DNA from: Scytonema sp035967975
GTDB lineage: Bacteria; Cyanobacteriota; Cyanobacteriia; Cyanobacteriales; Nostocaceae
Length of the DNA: 64,000 nt
Direction: 5' to 3'
NCBI GenBank assembly: GCA_035967975.1
Contig: JAWQFQ010000023.1
Location: 1 to 64,000, forward strand
The notes under the pieces were generated by a model, which ran no database searches, was not told the DNA's origin, and was given only the letters and a program-made list of their open reading frames with translations. Position 1 is the first letter of the stretch. Each line of letters opens with the position of its first letter. The position numbers and the translations under genes are program-made. Of the stretch, positions 17,306 to 25,164 are shown piece by piece.

Positions 17306-17743
17306 ATGTATGTGTTCGATAGCTGTGTTCTGGTTGCTGCGTTGCGCTCTCGGCGGGGCGCTAGCTTTCTCATTTTGAGAGCCATTCGACAGCGAGTCAT
17401 CGCAGGGTTTCTCTCCGAAGCTTTATTTTTAGAGTATGCCGATGTATTGAAGCGAGATCAAAACCTGCAACAGTTTTGGACAACCCCTGAAGAGATCGAT
17501 GTGGTGTTAGGAGTGCTTGCAGATGTGTTGAAGCCAGTCCCAATCTATTTTCAGTGGCGACCTCAACTGAGAGATCCCAACGATGAAATGGTTCTAGAAT
17601 GTGCAATTAATGCCCAGGCATCTGCAATCATTACCTTCAACGAACAAGATTTCTTACCAGCCGCACAACAATTTGGAATTGAAGTGATTCAGCCTGGAGT
17701 TTTGGTGCGAAAATTATATTTGAGGGAGCGTTTCAGTCAATGA
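17306..17743 (+). CDS. PIN-domain toxin, probable RNase
   Basis: A 145-residue PIN-domain protein of the putative toxin group COG1569. PIN proteins are metal-dependent RNases. Acidic positions seen are D5 in YVFDSC, E43 in LEYADVL, D93 in RDPNDEMVLECA and a final D115 in ITFNEQDF. I chose the ATG at 17306, where the PIN fold begins; an upstream TTG at 17171 would add 45 residues that come partly from a dispersed repeat. It overlaps the downstream partner gene by four bases, so the pair is likely coupled. Confidence 0.85.
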   Translation: MYVFDSCVLVAALRSRRGASFLILRAIRQRVIAGFLSEALFLEYADVLKRDQNLQQFWTTPEEIDVVLGVLADVLKPVPIYFQWRPQLRDPNDEMVLECAINAQASAIITFNEQDFLPAAQQFGIEVIQPGVLVRKLYLRERFSQ

Positions 17744-17976
17744 GTTCTTATCCATTGGAATTACCAGAAGAGCTAATGCAGGAAGTTCGCCGTTTGGCAC
17801 AGGTAAATCAGGTTCCCTTGGAACAATGGTTGATCGCCGCCATCGAACGACGTGTCGCTGCCGAGCGATCGCTCAGTCACTTGTCGTTTGCAGCACAAGC
17901 TGCTGATTATGAGCGCTTTGATCAAATTTTGGCAAGAGTACCTGATGTCAATCCCATGCCTGGAGATGAATTGTAG
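17740..17976 (+). CDS. Antitoxin partner of the PIN toxin
   Basis: A 78-residue small protein. The first part LPEELMQEVRRLAQVNQVPLEQWLIAAI looks like a ribbon-helix-helix DNA-binding domain, with an acidic tail ending in PDVNPMPGDEL that would wrap the toxin. The ATGA overlap with the PIN gene gives a toxin-first order, which is the usual order for this PIN subgroup. The pair likely represses its own promoter. The assignment rests on context and fold pattern. Confidence 0.8.
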   Translation: MSSYPLELPEELMQEVRRLAQVNQVPLEQWLIAAIERRVAAERSLSHLSFAAQAADYERFDQILARVPDVNPMPGDEL

Positions 17977-18092
17977 CTTGGACATAAGTCTGATCGTGCT
18001 TTGAGTAGCAACACCTCTATAGCGTTAGGCTTAAAACTCGCTGGGGAGAACGAAATTTCAAGACTTTGAGTCAGCTATTTCACAAAATCGCT

Positions 18093-18165
18093 CATCTGAA
18101 GCCCAATATCGAATGTTGCAGCGTAACCTTGTCCATCGTTAGTAAGCTTGAGCAATAATTGGTCA
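18093..18165 (-). pseudogene. 3' fragment of a second intradiol dioxygenase gene
   Basis: This 73-bp stretch matches the 3' end of the dioxygenase gene at 20195-20267 with about four mismatches, in the same orientation. It encodes the same C-terminal residues (LKLTNDGQGYAATFDIGLQ). Nothing else of the gene is left; the match ends abruptly at 18165. It is best read as the relic of a tandem duplication followed by deletion. Confidence 0.75.
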
Positions 18166-18166
18166 T

Positions 18167-18448
18167 ATGAACATCACTCAAAACTCTGTCACTAATGCCG
18201 CCAATTTATCCTTCTTTATGGTTAACTTGTCCCATTGCTTACTGGCTCGATTTCCTCATGGTAATCTTTACGGCAGTATTGGCAGTATTATGAACCTCAA
18301 AGCTTACTACCGTGGTTGTCTCTATGTCAACGAAACATTAAAACTTCTTCCCCAAAAACCTGAGCCAGTTTTATTAGCTCAGATTTTCCATACTATCTCC
18401 TGTTTAGGTCGTATTCACGTACCTTCAGCTTTTGTCCAGCCTTCATAA
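18167..18448 (+). CDS. Hypothetical small protein (doubtful)
   Basis: A 93-residue reading frame beginning right at the end of the dioxygenase fragment. I recognise no family. The composition is plausible for a protein (FMVNLSHCLLARFPHGNLYG) but there is no clear ribosome site and the position beside a deletion scar makes a chance or relic frame likely. Confidence 0.3.
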   Translation: MNITQNSVTNAANLSFFMVNLSHCLLARFPHGNLYGSIGSIMNLKAYYRGCLYVNETLKLLPQKPEPVLLAQIFHTISCLGRIHVPSAFVQPS

Positions 18449-18461
18449 TTGGCGAAGGTAT

Positions 18462-18568
18462 TGATTTATGAACTGATTTGTGTAGGCAGGCAATAGGCAA
18501 TAGGCAATAGGCAATCAGGTCTTGCGAGTGGTACGGAATTTTTTCAAAAATCAAATAGGAGTTCTATA
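18462..18568 (+). repeat. Dispersed repeat family 3, copy 1
   Basis: A 107-bp unit beginning TGATTTATGAACTGATTTG, containing four CAATAGG heptamers (about 18486-18515) and ending TTCAAAAATCAAATAGGA plus GTTCTATA. A second copy in the same direction lies at 23163-23278 and a short one at 17226-17255. It could be the trace of an insertion-sequence end. Confidence 0.75.
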
Positions 18569-18603
18569 AATACAATGATATATTAAAATGATCCTACAAC
18601 TCA

Positions 18604-18632
18604 TAATTCATAATTCATAATTCATAATTCAA
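18604..18632. repeat. ATTCATA tandem heptamer
   Basis: Four copies of ATTCATA immediately before the ABA4-like gene. The run includes the likely leader of that gene. Confidence 0.75.
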
Positions 18633-18634
18633 AA

Positions 18635-19099
18635 ATGACTATCGTTCAAATTTTCAACATTGCTAATATTTTTGTACTACCTTTTTGGGCATTAATGATT
18701 TTCCTACCAAAATGGAAAATCACAAAGCAAGTTATGGAATCTTATATTCCCTTTGTCCCATTAGCATTAGCATATTTGTATTTGTTTATTATTAGTATCA
18801 CTCCGGAAAATGCTCAAGCTTTATCAAGTCCTGAATTAGCGGTTCTTGCTCAAGCTTTTGCAGATGAGAAAGTGATGGCAACAGGTTGGGTTCACTTTCT
18901 AGTTTTGGATTTATTTGCGGGTCGATACATTTATTTAGAAGGGCAAAAAACAGGAGTTTGGACAATTCATTCCCTGATACTTTGTTTATTTGCCGGACCT
19001 TTAGGATTGCTATCTCATATTTTTACTACCTGGCTAACCCAACGATTTTTCCCTGCAACTGAAGGTGAGGTTGTGGAAACAGCGGAAAAAGCAGTGTAG
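18635..19099 (+). CDS. ABA4-like membrane protein
   Basis: A 154-residue protein with four predicted membrane helices, matching the ABA DEFICIENT 4-like family (DUF4281). Typical parts are NIFVLPFWALMIFLPKW, VMATGWVHFLVLDLFAGRYIYLEG and the late LFAGPLGLLSHI. In plants ABA4 is needed for neoxanthin formation; the role of cyanobacterial relatives is not known, though a carotenoid-related one is possible. It is followed at 12 bp by the monooxygenase-like gene, so the two are likely one transcript. Confidence 0.85.
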   Translation: MTIVQIFNIANIFVLPFWALMIFLPKWKITKQVMESYIPFVPLALAYLYLFIISITPENAQALSSPELAVLAQAFADEKVMATGWVHFLVLDLFAGRYIYLEGQKTGVWTIHSLILCLFAGPLGLLSHIFTTWLTQRFFPATEGEVVETAEKAV

Positions 19100-19110
19100 G
19101 AGTTAATCAA

Positions 19111-19434
19111 ATGATACTAGAAGTAGCAATTCTTAATGTTAAACCCGGTTTAGCTGTAGAGTTTGAAGCAGCTTTTCATACAGCATCAACTATCATTGCT
19201 TCAATGCCGGGATACATTTCTCACGAACTCCAACGTTGTATAGAAACTGAGAATCGTTATATTTTGCTTGTCCAGTGGCAAAATTTAGAAGACCATACAA
19301 TTAGTTTTAGGCAATCGTCAGAGTATCAAAAATGGCGTTCTCTGCTGCATCACTTCTATGAGCCGTTTCCTGTGGTAGAACACTATGAAAGTGTTTTGTA
19401 TAATTCCAGTTCTGAGTTTGCCATAAAAAAATGA
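19111..19434 (+). CDS. Antibiotic biosynthesis monooxygenase-like (ABM) protein
   Basis: A 107-residue ferredoxin-like fold protein of the ABM family. It opens with MILEVAILNVKPG, has ASMPGYISHELQRCIE and the typical YILLVQWQNLEDH, then the FRQSSEYQKWRSLLHHFYEP helix. Family members are small cofactor-free oxygenases or haem-handling proteins such as YgiN. It lies 12 bp after the ABA4-like gene and 33 bp before the DUF3122 gene, so it may share their transcript. The substrate is not readable. Confidence 0.85.
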   Translation: MILEVAILNVKPGLAVEFEAAFHTASTIIASMPGYISHELQRCIETENRYILLVQWQNLEDHTISFRQSSEYQKWRSLLHHFYEPFPVVEHYESVLYNSSSEFAIKK

Positions 19435-19466
19435 GAAAATCCTGTTAATTATCTACAAGCTGCCTC

Positions 19467-19970
19467 ATGGTCAAAAAATTATTGTTGTGCTGTTTTCTGC
19501 TAATGTTTATAGTACTAATGAATTGGGGAATGATGACTCCCCAAGCATTTGCTCTACTTCGCCAACACCATGATGCACCAGGGGTTCTGCGCTATCATTC
19601 GCAGGTATCTATTAAAGACGATACAGGACATACTTGGCAGGTATTATTGTTCAAAGTCTTTAATGAGAATAGGCTCCAAAATATTCATCTGCGATTGGTA
19701 GGCTTTCCCGGTGTCGTGGAATTTGCACACCCACAAGCACTTGAAATTTTGACAGCAAAAGGCAAGATATTAACCGCATCTGATGTTTACGCAGAAAAGT
19801 CACCAGCATCTAATGTAGGCGAATATAGGTTTGCTGATGTATTACCAAAGTTAGAAACAATTGATGTTTTGAAACTGTACATACCTTTAGAAGGAAAGAA
19901 AAGCTTAATATTAACAATACCTCAAGAGGTGGTTACAGAATGGCAGTGGTTAATTACTGATTTTAACTAA
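19467..19970 (+). CDS. DUF3122 exported protein
   Basis: A 167-residue protein with a signal peptide (LLLCCFLLMFIVLMNW, cleavage near the ALA-like site before LLRQHH). The mature domain matches DUF3122, a family confined largely to cyanobacteria; it has HTWQVLLFKVFNENR, LRLVGFPGVVEFAHPQAL and a C-terminal EWQWLITDF. It probably resides in the periplasm or thylakoid lumen. Function unknown. It lies 33 bp after the ABM gene. Confidence 0.85.
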   Translation: MVKKLLLCCFLLMFIVLMNWGMMTPQAFALLRQHHDAPGVLRYHSQVSIKDDTGHTWQVLLFKVFNENRLQNIHLRLVGFPGVVEFAHPQALEILTAKGKILTASDVYAEKSPASNVGEYRFADVLPKLETIDVLKLYIPLEGKKSLILTIPQEVVTEWQWLITDFN

Positions 19971-20188
19971 TTTAGCCTAAGTTTCCTAGGAAAGCGATCG
20001 CCAGCCTTGAAATACTCCCCACTGCTAAAGCATCGCTGCAGAAATCCTAAAAACCCAGTTTCTTCGGGATGGTAAACGGAAAATCAGACTTTACAGCAGT
20101 TTTCACCTAAATGAACCACACCGTTTGTAAGGGCGAATATTCCGGGTTTTTTCATCCAAGGAGTTAATACTGCTTTAACTAGCTCAAA

Positions 20189-20968
20189 TCAAGCCATCTG
20201 AAGCCCAATATCGAATGTTGCTGCGTAACCCTGTCCATCGTTCGTAAGCTTGAGCAACAATTGGTCACCACCGTCTTTGAAGATGCTATCTTCAGCATTC
20301 TTCAACGTGCGTTGTCCCTTGGTAGCATAGGGTACCTGTGAATGCACCTTGTCGGTGAGCGCGTCATCAAAGTACAGCTGCGACGTAAACTCATAACTCT
20401 GCCCTGACGTCTCATTTGTGCGAACCTTAAAGTGGATATGGACCGTTCTACCTTGGTACCAACCAGGATAAATAGTTGTAAAATGGACAGTTCCATTCGC
20501 ATCCGTCACTTGATAACCACGCAAAAACTTTTTCCCAACGGTATTGAAGCTCCGGTCTGTCACATCCGAATAAACGCCCAGTGCGTCACAATGCCAAATA
20601 TCCACCATTGCACCAGCAACAGGCGTGCAGCTAGTACTGTCGATCCCAGAAACGCGCAGCGTCAGTTTGAGTGGTACACCGTCTTTGATCGAACCGTCAG
20701 CCGGATCGGTCCGGATGTCCGAGCGGTTAAGTTTTTCGTCCACAAAGTAGGGTCCTTCTGTTTGCTCTGGACGCACGATACACGCAGGTAACGTAGCAGA
20801 ATCAGCGATCGATGATACCCGGACACCTATACTCGACTGTACCTGTGTGGAATTGGACTTTTTAGGTATGCACCCAACCACAAATATTGCAGTTCCGACT
20901 GTCCTAAATAAACCAAGTGCCTCTCTTCGACTCAAAATCCGACCTAATTGGCGATTGTTGTTTTTCAT
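20189..20968 (-). CDS. Exported intradiol ring-cleavage dioxygenase
   Basis: A 259-residue protein related to catechol/protocatechuate dioxygenases, non-haem Fe(III) enzymes that open aromatic diols between the two hydroxyls. ACIVRPEQTEGPYFVDEKL is the family start and DIWHCDALGVYSD carries an iron-ligand Tyr. GWYQGRTVHIHFKV holds another Tyr and the two His ligands. The N-terminus has a Tat-like RREALGLF and a lipobox-like VVGC, suggesting export as a lipoprotein. A duplicate 3' scrap of it lies at 18093-18165. No other aromatic-degradation gene is nearby. Confidence 0.88.
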   Translation of the reverse strand: MKNNNRQLGRILSRREALGLFRTVGTAIFVVGCIPKKSNSTQVQSSIGVRVSSIADSATLPACIVRPEQTEGPYFVDEKLNRSDIRTDPADGSIKDGVPLKLTLRVSGIDSTSCTPVAGAMVDIWHCDALGVYSDVTDRSFNTVGKKFLRGYQVTDANGTVHFTTIYPGWYQGRTVHIHFKVRTNETSGQSYEFTSQLYFDDALTDKVHSQVPYATKGQRTLKNAEDSIFKDGGDQLLLKLTNDGQGYAATFDIGLQMA

Positions 20969-21163
20969 ACTGCCTATCTTTTAAATATGTGGACACAATG
21001 AAACTATCAATATAAACATTTGATAAAAATTCACTACAATCAACCTTCAAAATTACTGGTGTTTTTTCTGATTATGCTGAATCAAAATGACAGCTTGAGT
21101 GCAAACTAAATTACAATTTTGTAATTGGAGCCAAAGGTGAGGATGGTTTCTCATGGAGACGAG

Positions 21164-21196
21164 AGAAACCCGGTACCTCAAAGATACCGGGTTTCT
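21164..21196. repeat. Family-1 palindrome
   Basis: AGAAACCCGGTACC paired with GATACCGGGTTTCT; one pair is lost in the stem. It lies 45 bases after the psbA stop codon and may form the transcript-end hairpin. Confidence 0.8.
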
Positions 21197-21240
21197 ATTA
21201 TGCGTGCTTATCCGAAGCGTATTTGAAGTGGTGTTACCTA

Positions 21241-22323
21241 TTAACCGTTGATAGCAGGAGCGCTGATAGCAACAGGAGCAACTTCAGCAGAAGCTAAGTC
21301 AAGGGGGAAGTTGTGAGCATTGCGCTCGTGCATCACTTCCATACCCAGGTTGGCACGGTTGAGGATGTCTGCCCAGGTTCCGATGACTTGTCCTTGAGAG
21401 TCAATTACTGACTGGTTGAAGTTAAATCCGTTCAGGTTGAACGCCATGGTGCTGATTCCTAAGGAGGTGAACCAGATTCCGATCACTGGCCAAGCAGCTA
21501 AGAAGAAGTGCAGTGAGCGGCTATTGTTGAAGGATGCGTATTGGAAGATCAGGCGACCGAAGTATCCGTGTGCAGCGACGATGTTGTAGGTCTCTTCCTC
21601 TTGTCCGAACTTGTAACCATAGTTCTGAGACTCAGTTTCAGTAGTTTCACGAACCAAGGAAGAAGTTACTAATGAACCGTGCATTGCACTGAACAAGCTA
21701 CCTCCGAATACACCTGCTACACCGAGTTGGTGGAAGGGGTGCATGAGGATATTGTGCTCAGCTTGGAATACCAACATGAAGTTGAAGGTACCACTGATAC
21801 CCAAAGGCATACCGTCGGAGAAGGAACCTTGACCAATGGGGTAGACTAAGAAGACTGCGGTAGCAGCTGCGACTGGTGCGGAGTATGCGACTGCAATCCA
21901 AGGACGCATTCCCAAACGGTAGGACAATTCCCACTCACGACCGAGGTAGCAGAACACACCAATCAGGAAGTGGAAAATCACCAACTGGTATGGACCACCG
22001 TTGTAGAGCCACTCATCTAAGGAAGCCGCTTCCCAGATGGGGTAGAAGTGAAGACCAATTGCGTTGGAAGAAGGAACAACAGCACCAGAGATGATGTTGT
22101 TTCCGTAAAGTAAAGAACCTGCAACTGGCTCGCGGATACCATCGATGTCTACTGGCGGTGCAGCGATGAAAGCGATGATGAAGCAGGTAGTAGCAGCGAG
22201 AAGGGTGGGAATCATCAGAACGCCGAACCAACCGATGTAGAGGCGGTTATTGGTGGAGGTAATCCACTGGCAGAACTGCTCCCATACGTTTGCGCTTTCG
22301 CGACGTTGAATGGTTGCTGTCAT
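21241..22323 (-). CDS. psbA: Photosystem II reaction-centre protein D1
   Basis: A 360-residue D1 protein of the thylakoid photosystem II core, binding P680 chlorophylls, the Mn4Ca cluster and QB. It is full length, with five membrane helices. Residue 130 is Glu (CYLGREWELS), as in the high-light type D1 rather than the Gln130 low-light type. Ligand residues such as His198 in LMHPFHQLGVAGVFGG are present. The CtpA cleavage site after Ala344 (DLA/SAE) and the 16-residue tail are intact. The leader is AT-rich with a possible -10 TATAGT at 22377-22382 (minus strand) but no clear -35 or ribosome site. Confidence 0.98.
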   Translation of the reverse strand: MTATIQRRESANVWEQFCQWITSTNNRLYIGWFGVLMIPTLLAATTCFIIAFIAAPPVDIDGIREPVAGSLLYGNNIISGAVVPSSNAIGLHFYPIWEAASLDEWLYNGGPYQLVIFHFLIGVFCYLGREWELSYRLGMRPWIAVAYSAPVAAATAVFLVYPIGQGSFSDGMPLGISGTFNFMLVFQAEHNILMHPFHQLGVAGVFGGSLFSAMHGSLVTSSLVRETTETESQNYGYKFGQEEETYNIVAAHGYFGRLIFQYASFNNSRSLHFFLAAWPVIGIWFTSLGISTMAFNLNGFNFNQSVIDSQGQVIGTWADILNRANLGMEVMHERNAHNFPLDLASAEVAPVAISAPAING

Positions 22324-22476
22324 GGTTTTATGATTGCGTTAACTTCTGTATGTATCAGGCTTTTTTGTTGCCTGTAACTATAATTTACAATCGTTTACTT
22401 AAGTTTACAATAGGTGAAAGATGAACAAATCTAATCAAAAAGATAAGCTGAGTTTATGCATGAAGGAATACAGTTT

Positions 22477-22528
22477 TGCCCTAAATTAAAATTTGGGCTA
22501 AAAGCTCAAACCCGTTTTAACGGGTTAA
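22477..22528. repeat. Family-2 palindromic repeat
   Basis: GCCCTAAATTAAAATTTGGGC arms followed by the hairpin AACCCGTTTTAACGGGTT. The best-preserved of three copies. Confidence 0.75.
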
Positions 22529-22561
22529 AAGTACCGTTCAGTTAAGAGTCGCGAGGGTCGC

Positions 22562-22594
22562 AGAAACCCGGTTTCTCGAAGAAACCGGGTTTCT
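22562..22594. repeat. Family-1 palindrome
   Basis: AGAAACCCGGTTTCTC / AAGAAACCGGGTTTCT hairpin, with an outer-arm remnant CCGTTCAGTTAAG to the left at about 22533. Confidence 0.85.
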
Positions 22595-22738
22595 TAACAT
22601 TGCTTATCAGTAACCGCAACCGTATCTACGATCTAGAATGCGATCGCTATTCTGTACTTTTGTAATGCTTGACGCAATTGCTCATCGTCATCAGGTCCGT
22701 AAAGGTTACGTATGGCGATCGCCTGCACCACCACTTTC

Positions 22739-22811
22739 AATACGGTTCGGTTAAGGTTTATTCGCGCTACCAGAAACCGGGTTTCTATTCCGGCTTATCC
22801 GAACCGTATTG
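22739..22811. repeat. Family-1 unit with perfect outer arms but half centre
   Basis: Outer arms CAATACGGTTCGG and CCGAACCGTATTG are exact inverted copies. The centre holds only AGAAACCGGGTTTCT, one half of the usual 33-bp palindrome. This copy shows that the repeat is a bounded element of about 70-100 bp. Confidence 0.8.
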
Positions 22812-22972
22812 CCACCATTTTTTGTCCCGGTACTGCTGGGAACCTGGGGGGTAACTCAGAAAACTGAGTCTTACTGCTCTGGTGCGAGGTTGAAAGCTCA
22901 TAAACTACCAATAATGACAAATGCCGATAATTTGAAATCACACTTTTCTTGGTAAATTCTAATTAATTGATG

Positions 22973-23281
22973 TCACTTTTCCACTTCGTTTGGTAGGAGT
23001 GATAAATTTGTGTTTTCAATTAGACTGCTTAATTCTTCTCCCCATTCCTGATAGGATGAACTCCCGATAATCCCCTCGCTTGACTGGATGTAATTAACTA
23101 GAGGTATAGAATTTATTTGGAAGCCGAGTAACGCACACCGTAACTTGATATAGGAATTCGGTTTGATTTCTGAACTGATTTGTGTAGGCAGGCAATAGAC
23201 AATAGGCAACAGGCAACAAGATTCTAGAAAATTTAGGTATACTGAGTTTTGTTCAAAAATCAAATAGGAGTCCTGTATCAT
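22973..23281 (-). pseudogene. Relic reading frame fused to repeat
   Basis: A 102-residue frame. Its first 40 residues are translated from dispersed repeat family 3 and are therefore not original. The remaining 60 (from about NSYIKLRCALLGFQINSIPLVN) look like a genuine protein end, but I cannot name it. It may be the 3' part of the CHAT/CHASE2 gene or of a neighbour that the repeat split. Confidence 0.35.
23163..23278 (+). repeat. Dispersed repeat family 3, copy 2
   Basis: A 116-bp unit beginning TGATTTCTGAACTGATTTG and sharing TGTAGGCAGGCAATAG and the end TTCAAAAATCAAATAGGAG with the copy at 18462-18568. It separates the two relic frames at 23 kb. Confidence 0.75.
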
Positions 23282-23289
23282 GTCGGAAC

Positions 23290-23947
23290 TTAATTGCGAC
23301 TGATATCTGTCACAATATAAATATTACCTATTAATAGAATTGCACATATAGGCACTGCTGTTGGTACAATTAACCCACTAGTTACGAAAAAGAGATAGCT
23401 CACTCCTCCCCAGATAGATGGTATTCCAAATATTCCAATTAGCTGTAATTTTCGATGTCGAATATTACCAAGTACAAAACCTGTCACTTGTACACCTAAA
23501 AACACTAGCAATCCTTGCAAAAGTTTATTAGGAATCGCTTGTGCCGTAGTTAACGTGTTGGCTCATAGCTTGTGCTTGCAACTCTGAGTAACAGGCATTT
23601 AAAAGAACACAATTCACTCCTTTTGTAACAAATAATTTAAACATACTTGCCAGAACTTTTGCACTCATCAGAGTTGGCTGTCCCATCTCATCTTGCAGTA
23701 CAATCCCACCATTCAGAGCACCATGCCCGCAAAAGTGAACAAAACAAGGTTGATAATCTAAGATAGCCCTGTAAAAATCCCTTGAGCGCACAGCCCACTT
23801 TTGCACTAGCCGATACTGTTCTCGCTTGTTTGCTCTTCGCAATCCTTCATCAATCTCCCGTACTTCTTCATCCAAGCGTAACTGAGAGGTACTACTAGGG
23901 TTGGCTGCCAGAATTAAAATAGTTTTGATATGGGTGCTGTCACTCAT
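23290..23947 (-). pseudogene. CHAT protease / CHASE2-like gene, internally deleted
   Basis: The first part (23528-23947, 139 residues) is a CHAT caspase-like domain: KTILILAANP start, catalytic His in HFCGHG and catalytic Cys in LLNACYS. It breaks off just after SQHVNY, where the family normally continues to the end of the protease fold. Immediately downstream, in another frame (23290-23520), is a block of three hydrophobic helices with GNIRHRKLQLIGIF, like the membrane end of CHASE2 domains. CHAT-CHASE2 fusions are common in cyanobacteria, so an in-gene deletion with frameshift is the simplest reading. Confidence 0.7.
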
Positions 23948-24375
23948 GAAAGAATCGACGGATGTCAGGACTGATTGCGTTCAAACGAGAAACGAAAACT
24001 TCCCGTACTTGTTCTTATATGTGAAATTCAGTTGATTGATACAAAAATCAGCTAGGTAAATGCTCTAAGTAGAAGTTACCACTGGCGCTTTGGGTTCTAA
24101 AAGCACAAAACACCCACCGCTGCGATCGCTCCTCACCATTACCCTGACAACACGATTCTTAATATAACTCGTCATAGGAATCACGACCCAAATGTTACAT
24201 ATCTTGTAACAAGGTGTTGGTTGTTATACTTTGCACGGGAATAAACAACAAATGAGTGATGTGGCTAGGATCTATCAGCTATAAGCTATTGGCTGAAAGC
24301 TGATAGCTGAAGTGCTGACTGCTCAAAGTATAACAGATAAAATAATTAGGAAATCCCCTATAGAAGAATCTCTTT
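23948..24375. other. Gap before DUF4058 gene
   Basis: 428 bases between divergent genes with no recognised gene. Around 24271-24311 lies a palindromic AT-rich run built on AGCTATAAGCTATTGGCTG and GCTGATAGCTG. The remainder probably carries promoters. Confidence 0.5.
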
Positions 24376-25164
24376 ATGCCTTCTCCTTTCCCTGGAATGA
24401 ATCCTTACTTAGAAAATCCAGCATTATGGTCAGGTATTCACCATCGATTAATCACCGCTATTGCTAATGATTTAGCTCCTAAAATTAGACCAAACTATAT
24501 TGCTGCGATTGAGGAACGTGTTTATGAAATGAGTGGAGAGGCTTCATTATTAGTAGGTGTTCCTGATGTATCGATACAAAGTTCTAAAAAACCATCACCT
24601 ACTTTACCGAGTAGTGTAACTTCAACTGCTCCAACCCTTGCACAACCTATCGAAGTAACACTTCCTTTGCTCGAAGCTTTAACAGAAAGTTATTTAGAAA
24701 TTCGTTCTGTAAAGACAGGTGAAGTCATAACTGTTATTGAAGTTCTTTCTCCTAAGAATAAACAATCTATCGTTGGTCGTCTTCAGTATGAAACAAAGCG
24801 ACAAAAAATATTTAGAAGTAACACTCATTTAGTAGAAATTGATTTACTCAGACAGGGAAAATCAATGCCAATTTTAGAAAAAGAAATAAACAGTGATTAC
24901 CAAATTTTAGTAAGTCGCAGTAATATTCGTCCAAAAGCAGAACTTTATCAATTTAATTTGCAGGATAAAATTCCTCAGTTTCTCTTACCTTTACGTTTGG
25001 ATGATACAGAACCTGTAGTAGATTTACAGAAATTATTACATGAGATTTATGACCAAGGCGGTTACGATTTGAGATTAGATTATAGCCGTTCCCCTGTACC
25101 TAATTTGTCAGAATCAGATGTTGCTTGGACTGAGGAATTATTAAAACGCGAAGGTTTAAGGTAA
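24376..25164 (+). CDS. DUF4058 family protein (paralogue 1)
   Basis: A 262-residue DUF4058 protein, a cyanobacteria-rich family of unknown function. It starts with the family signature MPSPFPGMNPYLE. The middle has the conserved VIEVLSPKNK and the downstream LVEIDLLRQGK, which recall the E-x-K spacing of PD-(D/E)xK nuclease folds; that reading is inference. The end LREGL-like tail (ELLKREGLR) is usual. A second copy is at 35208-35984. Confidence 0.85.
   Translation: MPSPFPGMNPYLENPALWSGIHHRLITAIANDLAPKIRPNYIAAIEERVYEMSGEASLLVGVPDVSIQSSKKPSPTLPSSVTSTAPTLAQPIEVTLPLLEALTESYLEIRSVKTGEVITVIEVLSPKNKQSIVGRLQYETKRQKIFRSNTHLVEIDLLRQGKSMPILEKEINSDYQILVSRSNIRPKAELYQFNLQDKIPQFLLPLRLDDTEPVVDLQKLLHEIYDQGGYDLRLDYSRSPVPNLSESDVAWTEELLKREGLR

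Larger units (their letters stand above)
22324..22972. other. psbA upstream region with three repeats
   Basis: 649 bases without a gene. After the psbA leader come a family-2 repeat (22477-22528), a family-1 palindrome (22562-22594) and a complete short family-1 unit with outer arms (22739-22811). Confidence 0.6.

Noticed and set aside
18486..18515. CAATAGG run as a CRISPR array
   Set aside because: Units are seven bases without spacers; it is a simple tandem repeat.
22669..22854. 61-residue frame upstream of psbA
   Set aside because: Most of it is translated family-1 repeat; no protein family.
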